From contig NW_020170420.1 in NCBI RefSeq assembly GCF_000524195.1, forward strand, positions 338,714-402,713: 64,000 bases of DNA, in the 5' to 3' direction. This DNA comes from Echinococcus granulosus. Its lineage: Eukaryota > Platyhelminthes > Cestoda > Cyclophyllidea > Taeniidae. This document shows, piece after piece, positions 56,001 through 64,000 of the stretch. Position 1 is the first letter of the stretch. The number at the start of each line of letters is the position of its first letter. Made by a program: the position numbers and the translations under genes. Below the pieces are notes generated by a model. That model ran no database searches. It worked only from the letters and a program-made list of their open reading frames with translations, and was not told the DNA's origin.

Positions 56001-59000
56001 ATTGCTAACTGTTCAAACTTTTATGACGTAAGCAGACTGGCGGAGTTTGGAGCAATAAAGTGGGATGTGGGAATGTTTATGGTGTGGGAAAAATGACACT
56101 TTTAGCGTTTACGGTGTTACAAAAACATCATACATTTGGGCCGTAGTGGGATGATTTGCCCCTCTGATCCAGATAGTTGTATTAATTAATTCGCCTCACT
56201 GGGGCACCTAGCCAGTCCAACAGTGAGCTTTGAAATTGGACACTTCGGGCCTGTAGTCAGCATTTATGACCGCCACGACGACGAAGCATCAACAGGTGCA
56301 GCAATTCCCATCAACAAGGTGGACACAAAGGCCACCAACATTATCGCCTAATAACGGCACAAAAACTCGCCTCCCTTCACTGCCTAGGGGAGCTAAAGAC
56401 ACCTCTGAATCGACTCTAATGTGCTCCTTCAACGAACCGGAGGGTGACTAAGGCAAGAAAAAAGGGAGAATGGATCTGATTCACTCCCGCCCCAGAGTTC
56501 GGCGCATCAAATTTCCCTCAGGTAAGTGTTAATTAGTTAGGTACAAATCAAGATCTGGGGGCATTGCCTAGTGCAAAGTCCCATTCGCATATTTTGGGGC
56601 TGGGAGAATTCGGAGCCCTCCTTTTTGTGCTCGACGGCCGACTGTCAACCTTCGCATTAAAAATGCAGATTTAGTAGCGAAAATGGGAGGATATTTTTAA
56701 CCCAAAAGTTTATGCTTCACCATGGCAACGGAACGGACGAAAGATAGTTGAATAATCAAGATCAACAGACGCACAAATTATAAAGCATGCTAAATTACCT
56801 TTTATACGTCTTATAAAAAGAAATCTTGCTTTTTTTTGAAAAAGCTTCATTCACTCATTGTTTAGTGCATCCAGGCAACAGAATTTGACGTAATTGAGAT
56901 ACAAGTTTTTGAAATTTAAGTTAGCTTAAATCAAACAACGGGAACAAAATTCCAAACACCTACAACCGCATACATAGTATGAGTTGAAACACCACAAAAA
57001 TGTTGAAGACGACATGTAGAATTTGTGGATAGACGAATGGTGAGGTAGATAGGTAGACAGATAGATGGATTGCTAGATAGAGAGACGGATGGATGGGATG
57101 GGATGGGTAGATGGATGAGCAAATGGATAGAGCTAGATGGATAGGTGGCCACTGAGGTGGAGGGGTAGGTGTAAGGACACCAGGCTCGCTAGAAAGGAAA
57201 ACTAATTGGCCATAACCTCGTCAATTGCTTTCGGAATTTTGACTAGTTGTGGACTTAAATTATAAAACCATCTTGGGAGGTAATAAACTGCGTGAAATAT
57301 TCCCCTTTTTAAATATCATCACCCCCCCCCCCTATTTCCAATTACCACTATGTGCTGATATGTGTCTCCACCTTAGGTGAACAAATGCCCACACAGCAAG
57401 AGCTATGCATTGCAAACGGCCCACTTTTTTGCCCTGTCATCGAGGTAAATGCGCTTTTATGACCATTAAAATAGGCAAAAAATTACCGAGAAAATCAAAA
57501 CGGAGAATAGGATGGACAAAAAACACTCTGGTCTTATCTGAAACAGAGAGGTTAAACTGCACAAGTGGACGAGTTTTCACCAAGCCATCCAAGAATGGGG
57601 TTACTGGATAACGCCGGCTATGCATTCGATGGTGGTCCTCCACTCGGTCTTTCCTGGCTCTCCACTTCAGTATTGCATACTTTGCCATTTGGCGGTGAGT
57701 GTTAGTGCGCGGGAGCAAACATTTTTACCCAGCAAGAATATCACAAATCACTTTAGCTGCCTATGTTATAAAATCGCGCGCTAAAAGACTAATTTTTCAA
57801 CCTTCGGCAGCCAGCAAAACACGAAATCGTGTTTTATGGACCATATTGGGACCAAACCAGATCTGAGCGCATTAAGATGTGTGGATTGAAAGAGAAACTC
57901 AGCTCTTCTACATTCTAAGCATGTATAGCTGGATAGCACTGCAGTGGGGAGAACTTTCGGGGCTATCTTCCTGACAAATTCCCCTACGACTAGCAAAGGC
58001 TGTTGACTGGAGCACGTGACCGGATGGCATCTCGATAGAGTGTAGTGAAAAATCTTCGCACGACCTCCTTCCAAATCCCATCATTTGTTTGTACTTTATT
58101 CGAAAGTACACCAGCTTTGTACAAAGCATTAGGAAGGAGAAAGAATGGACTACCTTTTTCTCGGACAAAATTAGGTCAAATTTTCCACCCAACCGCACAT
58201 GAAACGCACCTCCACCAAAGTGTGACTATCCTGCAGGCTGCGAGCGAAGTAATAAAAATTGTTGTGGAGAGATGCCACTTCAAAGGTGAATGCTAAATCA
58301 TTTCCTCCATTCACCGCCCACCTCCTCATCCCCTCCATTCTGTGGTGGTTTTGACCCGCCGCAAAACATTCACCCCAATTGACTACACTTGATTGACTGT
58401 ACTTCATCTGACGGCAAAAATGATAATAAAAATAGATCCTATCAAAATCGTCGCCATGTCAGAGGTCTATGAGATCTTAAAGGGATTAATTAATCATTTC
58501 AGGAGGGGATCACTCCCTTGCTTATAAACATACTTGTTTTCCCTGCGCGCAACTATCCTGCCTCTGAAGATGCGGCAAAACCTCTTCAAAGTTCGTATTC
58601 CTTATATCGTGATAGTGTTACTGAGTTTCGCTAATTAGACACTGCACCACAAAGTCACAGGCGAGCGACCGTTGCAGACAACTCAATCGCCATTGTGAAT
58701 GAACAAATGACTCAATATCGGTTTCGGCATAATGACTATCACTGGAGGTAGGTCGGATTTGAACACGATAAGGTCGTTGAAAGCAGATAAAACCACCCTC
58801 GAAATTGAGGCCTCTTTTGATCACCAACCAGCCCTGGGGCTCTGCATGATGTCCGCCGTAGAACCGCCTTTAACACATCAACAGCCAAAAGCCTAACTGT
58901 AGACATTATGTGACAACCTAATACTCGTCCATATCGCAAGAAGCCAGAAGTAACACGAACGAGTGGTTATGGAAGGGCGAGACAACGAATTCAGGTGAAG

Positions 59001-62000
59001 CTGAGGGGATAAGTCGGCCGTGACATGGTAGCGGTTCCATAATTATTAGTGAGTGTAGTTAATAGTCAATCTGCCTAGTAAGCAATCACGCCAAAATCCT
59101 ACTTTGGCATGAGGTAGGCAAAAGAGCTCACCTTCATATCCGGTGCTTTGATATTAGTGTAGGTAGATTTTAAGGCTTCCTTAATACGACTGCGTTTGGC
59201 CTTGTAATTGAAGCAGAGAACAGCAAGTACGAGAGAGAAGATGAGGAGAAAGAGGAGGACAATTCCAGCCGCTATGAGGGCCTGATTTCGGGCACGCGCC
59301 ATTTTTGCACCCGACATTTTTTCGTACTGCTCCTCGTCCAGGCAGAGATTGGTGTTTTCCATTTTGTAGAGCTCTGGTGGGCATGTTGAGTTGCAGATAA
59401 ACTGTTTAGTGGAGAGGGAATAAAAGACAATATGAATTTGACTAAGTTTATCGTTGGGTGACATGCTGCTTAATTATCTATCAGTAGTACCGTGGGTCGC
59501 TTTGATCATTCATAATACTTTTACCACGACGAGAGCATGAGGCTTTTACTTGTGCCATCTAGGCTACCAATCCATCACCCTTTCTGTGTACCTGTAAAAA
59601 GGTGATTATGAAGTTATACCTATTTCATCGTCTCCAGAGGCAACTACAAAGCAGAATGTAGCCACTTTTAGTGACCCATCAGGGTGAAATTACGCCCACA
59701 TTGTTTTAATGGTTATTACTTAAGGGAAGGCAGCCGGGGCTACGAGTATTCATTAAAAAGTGCTTCAAATATTTGGTAACTATCCTAGCTTTTTTCCTTC
59801 CTTTGGTTCTGAAGCAGTTCGAATCGTCCAAATGATGAGCCTCCTTAATTATAAGGATCCAAGAGCACCTCACTGAGGGGCGTAATTAAGGCAAGCATGA
59901 AAAAGAAAGAAAGAAAGCGGAGAAGGAAAGAGCGGTGAGAGTCAAAGCGCACAAAATCGGATGGTAGAAGGAAAAAGTTATAAGAATACCGAGAATAAAC
60001 AAGCAAAAGTGCGGAATCTTACGAAACACAATGATGGTTTATTCTTCACAGATGATAATCGTAATTCTTATAAAATTGGATGTCGAGATGTCACATAACA
60101 TGATGGATACTCTTTGAAGGGGAGGAGGAGAAACGAAATAAAAGAGCGGTAGAATTGTTTTTAAATCCAATCCAGTGTCTACATATGGTTGACTCCCAAT
60201 GAGGCCGGGGGGGGGTACCACATTTATCACCCCTTATGATGGTGGAACTCTGCTTGCCCCACATACAGCTGCTCTTCATTTTCAATACAAATGAACGTAC
60301 GCAGACACGCGTCTGCTTGTAGTGCAGGTAAAAGGGTAACTTGAAGCCCGAAATCAGCAACACTTTCAGAGAAGGCCGAAATGCTCTGATCTACATCATT
60401 ACCAGAAAGGGAAGGCGATTTAGAGAAAGAAGGCTGAAATAGAAACAATCGTTGACAATACTGATTGACAAAAGCAGTGAACAAGTCATGACACCTCCTC
60501 ACTTTACTACTAGGTGACCAATGAGGTGGTGCGAATTCGGTATAACTCGCTACACCACGACTTGTTGTAACTTGTGGGGGGCTTGGAAAATGCCTTCCAC
60601 TTTTCATTTGCACCATCGTAAAGTGTGCGTGGAAAGACGTGCATTAGTCAGCCAATCAGTTGGTCAGGCCATTGGTTCGCTATCGTTCTCTTTACAGTTG
60701 GAACCCTCTTTCAAAGTCAGCTCAACTTAACCCGAGTTAAAAAGATTCTCCTCAAATTTAACGCATAGCGTTTGGAGAGGCTGAGGTAGCGGTTCTAACG
60801 CACCCCTTATCGTGGTGTGTCACGATGTGATAGATGCCTCGTGCTAAGGAGAGCCCTCTCCTACCTTTCGTTGTTGACTCGTTAATTTTCTGGTAGCCTG
60901 GGCAGCAAAACTTTTAATCATGCCTAGTGTGCATGATGGCGTGACAATGGGTTGACACGTATGACATCAAATGGGAAGGAGAAGGCGTAGTGGAAGCTGT
61001 CAAACAAATTGGTGCAACGTGTAGTAACAGGTGAAAAAGACCACCACGTTCTGCTTCACTTCTTTACACCACATATTTTAGATTGTTTACTGGCCACCTG
61101 ACTGACACCTGATGAAGTGGGTCATGTGTCCCACATTTAAGCAAACCAACACGTCTTTATTTACCTCTACCCTAGTCACGCACTACTACCCGCACACTTT
61201 GGAGATACGCCTCACCTCTTCCTCACAGGACTGTGGGTGCTTGTTTACTAGCTGAGGGCTAAACGATCAGACCCGACCTCCTCTTCACGCGATATGATAC
61301 AGACGAGACGTGCCCGAGAAAAAACTTCCACTTCTACCCTCACAACACGACACAAGACCTCATGACCACATTTGGAAAGAAAGTCACCCGTACTTTAAGA
61401 TGGGCGAGAGATACCGCCTCATCCTCTGCGTTGCCACTTATTTCCAAAGATCCTGACCATGCATCGACTTCTTCTGGTACTAGACAATCACAGAAACACA
61501 CGCAAAATAAGCAGTTTGGAAATGGGGTAAGGATGGAGATATCTGGAGCCAGATTTACAAGGCGTTATTTAAAGATGAAATTAACAAACCTGCGGAGCAT
61601 ACACCCACCAAATACCCAAGCAGAAATGACTTGTCAACCGAGCGGAAAGGAGGTGAGATAATGCCGAAATTCTGGAGAATAAATACTACCTTATGAATGA
61701 AATGCCCTAAGTGACATCCGCTTTTCAGGCAAGTCTTCTTCTTTAAAGTGATTGGCGTAGCATTGGCATCCGCCGAAAGGTATTGTCGAGACAAAAGAAT
61801 CCTTCTTATACCCAGTTCGTATCCAATGTTAGTCACATCCCTCCCTCCTTCTTTCCTCCTCCCCCTCTGAGGAATAACCCTTCGTACGTCTTCAACCGAT
61901 GAGCTAGATGCTAGAACAGATAAAACGGATAGGCGCCTTTTCTTTTCCCGTAGTAAGTATGAAAACCGGTGGAATCAAGATCGAGACTGTGCACACACAC

Positions 62001-63216
62001 ACCACCAGTTATAGGGAAAAAAAATTAGTCTAATGGACCAGTTAGGATGTACAGCAAAAAGGGTTTATTTTTATTGCCAATAATATGACAGTTGAATAGC
62101 CGAATTGCCTCTTTAAAAAACTATATGTCTGTGTACTTTTACCTCCAACAAATGTAAGGAGCGGCTTTTTTAATTGGACCTCATAAAAGTACGCATCTGT
62201 TGTTGTTGCTCCCCCCTTTTTGCCATTGCGCCTTCTTGTGAATGTTCAAATGGAAGCTGTCAACCTCAGATCTTGATGATAAAACGAACTTCAAGGGAAG
62301 AAAATTTTCATCATGCGTGTGGGAGGGATAGTAAGAAAAAGGCAATCAACCTTTTGTGTTTTTATTTGCATTGTCTTTTCGACAAAAGCAGTCAAGTCTG
62401 AGCATGTATTGTGAGCACACCTGAGTGACAAATTGACTGCTCTGGTGTAGTTAAGTGGCACAGTCACCCTCGCGTAAATTGCCACAATGATAAAGCATCC
62501 GTGTTCTCTCACATGAGAGAGAGAGAGCACAAATTCATCAGCATTGACAGGCGTGCCTAAGTAGGGGGTTAGGGGGGGGGGGCTACAGTTCCCTCATAGA
62601 GCTGTCCAAGGGAGTTAGAAAGTCCACCTAGAGCCGGAACGGAGAAAAAGGAGTGAAATAACAGAGGGAGAAACCGAGGAAAAAAAATGTGTCTGTGTGT
62701 GTTTGGACAACAAGCATTGCCCTGCCCTGGTTTATGAGAGCTTTAAACTCGAATGGATGGCTCCCAGCCCAATGACAGGAGTTTCATTGTTATTATGGAA
62801 GAAGTAAAAATTCCCCTTAGGCTTTCTCTAAATAAAGGTGGCCGTTTGTTTTGATTGCCTACAAAGTCACGAGAGAGGAAGATTTTCCCCTTATAACTTC
62901 TTGACAAAAGAAAGGGCATATATGAATGACATTGAGGATAGTGAGGAGGACTAAAGATACAATTTGCATGCCAACAAAGGAATTGTAAATACCTCCTCTC
63001 CGATACTTAAATCCACTGAGACAGAACAAACCTTATTCGCCTGCACATCAATCATGATTTTGGCATAGCGACAGTTGTTGCAGAACTCCGGTCCGTAGGC
63101 CGTACACCCTCCAGCACATTGCTCATGACATCGTAGGCATTCCCGCCTCTCCAACATCTGTTTTTCCCTCTCTGAGAGGTGTTCTGTTGCCGTTGCATTC
63201 GGCACATAGGTGTCGT
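50028..63216 (-). CDS. EGFR-family receptor tyrosine kinase (3' part; 5' exons off the right edge)
   Basis: Growth-factor receptor of the plasma membrane. Exons on the minus strand: 63216-62993, 59401-59132, 55781-55416, 53498-53281, 51794-51598, 51510-51364, 51268-51171, 50989 to about 50437, 50359-50028; about 800 aa visible. Exon order: Cys-rich ectodomain ([19 protein letters not shown]); membrane span [20 protein letters not shown] with basic juxtamembrane; kinase N-lobe [18 protein letters not shown] and TEAK; catalytic HRDLAARN split across exons; [52 protein letters not shown]. All catalytic residues are present. Oddities are an extra segment of about 37 residues between VAIK and the alpha-C Glu, and Val at the gatekeeper position. 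The tail has Tyr motifs ([26 protein letters not shown]). The donor of the penultimate exon (50437, G|GTCCAC) is tentative; a stop at 50360-50362 otherwise ends the frame. Confidence 0.92.
50710..50730. repeat. Trinucleotide repeat encoding a His tract
   Basis: (GAT)n on the plus strand, read on the minus strand as CAT codons giving six consecutive His in the EGFR cytoplasmic tail. Likely length-variable. Confidence 0.85.
53499..55415 (-). other. EGFR intron within the kinase N-lobe (1.9 kb)
   Basis: Phase 0 intron after the alpha-C Glu region (TEAK|VMAS). No exon, repeat copy or RNA gene recognised in it. Confidence 0.7.
55782..59131 (-). other. EGFR intron between juxtamembrane and kinase exons (3.35 kb)
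   Basis: Phase 0. Contains a degenerate tetranucleotide array (57040-57145) and a C-run near 57320. No coding exon recognised. Confidence 0.7.
57040..57145. repeat. Degenerate GATA/GATG tetranucleotide array
   Basis: Interrupted runs of TAGATAGG, AGATAGATGG, GGATGGATGGGATGGG and AGATGGAT units over about 100 bp inside an EGFR intron. Confidence 0.8.
59402..62992 (-). other. EGFR intron between Cys-rich and transmembrane exons (3.6 kb)
   Basis: Phase 0 on both sides (GEE|FICN). A 129-codon minus-strand frame at 60227-60616 shows no ectodomain Cys pattern and is not taken as an exon. Homopolymer G runs occur near 60207 and 62570, and a (GA)n run at 62516-62527. Confidence 0.65.
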
Positions 63217-64000
63217 CTAAAAGAAAGGGCACGTTGAAGTAACCCATTCAATTTGACGCATCTCATCACATGAAGGGGCATCTCTTCCCCGGGGGAGCAA
63301 CTGTCTTGTAATCGTAGGGCCTTAAAAGGTTGACTTGCCAGCCACTTCAAACCTCCTATTCAAAGATTCGAACGGCCCACCAAAGTGGTGAGAGAAAGGG
63401 ATGATGTTAAAAATTATAGGTACGTGAAAGTTTGACGTGTAATGGGTGGTTTAATTGGTGCGTTGAAGTACAAAACACACCCTTTTGTCAGTCAGTAATC
63501 AAATTGTGATGTTGCCTTTGTGAATGCAGACGCATCAACGGTGGCATCTTACCCAGGGGTGAACGTGTGGCAAGTACAACTTGGCATCTTCTCCTCTCTA
63601 TTTTTTTACATGCCAAGGCTTCAAGCCATTTGTCAACTTATTACTTCTTATTAAAGAGGGGGAACCACTCTCATCTAGGCAGTAGGAGAAGATTGACACC
63701 TGATTTGTGATAATTAAACATTTTCTAACATATTCTTTTTATTTAAGAAAACATTACGGAGGTAAATCGGACCAGCGTTATGTTAACTATCTCCTCCGGA
63801 ATTATTCGGAGTATTCACACAAGTAGTTAATTACACCGGTACTTCTGTCCACACTGTTAGTGCTACCGTCTTGAGGCATAGCGATACCTCACACCTACGA
63901 CCCCTGAGGACCTCTCTCTTTGTACAGCAACAGTAAAACCTCCTTCTAAATAAGCATGCTTATTACTGTGCTGTCCAAAAGAACACCTTGGATGATAGGA
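63217..64000 (-). other. Upstream EGFR intron, truncated by the window edge
   Basis: The exon starting at 63216 needs an upstream exon ending in phase 1. None with the receptor Cys pattern is seen up to 64000, so the rest of the ectodomain lies outside the window. Confidence 0.7.

Noticed and set aside
60227..60616. 129-codon minus-strand frame considered as an EGFR ectodomain exon
   Set aside because: It lacks the Cys spacing of the receptor, and the flanking exons already join in phase 0 without it.

Overview
The window looks like nuclear DNA of a metazoan, most likely a parasitic flatworm (Platyhelminthes; a cestode fits best, a trematode is not excluded). This rests on intron-rich animal genes (EGFR-type receptor kinase, GAS2-like, EMC7, RAB5IF, ATAT1, COQ7, ARGLU1, FKBPL-like), a mix of very short introns (30, 32, 36, 45 and 57 nt) with multi-kilobase ones, and splice-acceptor-like sites directly upstream of several start codons, as expected where spliced-leader trans-splicing is used. 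The species call is inference. Two runs of exactly 100 N (24563-24662, 37097-37196) are scaffold gaps.

Layout, left to right. 1-6.1 kb: no gene recognised; it holds copies of a short dispersed repeat, one pair inverted. 6.3-26.1 kb, minus strand: a seven-exon GAS2-like cytoskeletal linker gene (CH domain, long Ser/Thr-rich linker, GAR domain) whose introns hold repeats and a decayed inverted duplication. 26.1-29.0 kb: 196-198 bp elements with TG...CA ends and 4-bp target duplications (solo-LTR/TRIM-like), plus older copies. 29.1-33.2 kb, plus strand: RAB5IF followed only 176 nt later by an FKBPL-like TPR protein. 34.2-35.2 kb, minus strand: EMC7. 37.4-42.1 kb, plus: ARGLU1-like SR/coiled-coil protein. 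45.0-46.5 kb, plus: alpha-tubulin acetyltransferase ATAT1. 47.6-48.5 kb, plus: a COQ7 homologue that has lost most di-iron ligands. 50.0-63.2 kb, minus: the C-terminal half of an EGFR-family receptor (last Cys-rich part, TM, kinase, Tyr-rich tail); its 5' exons lie beyond the right edge.

There is no operon of related function. Two proteins act on the cytoskeleton (GAS2-like, ATAT1), two belong to ER membrane-protein biogenesis (EMC7, RAB5IF), one to mitochondrial quinone synthesis (COQ7-like), one to RNA processing/transcription (ARGLU1) and one to growth-factor signalling (EGFR). The most interesting observations are the COQ7 homologue with degenerate metal ligands, the recently mobile LTR-like element family, and the acceptor sites at start codons together with the tight RAB5IF-FKBPL-like spacing. 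Exon limits were read by eye from GT/AG sites, matching phase and family conservation; none was computed.
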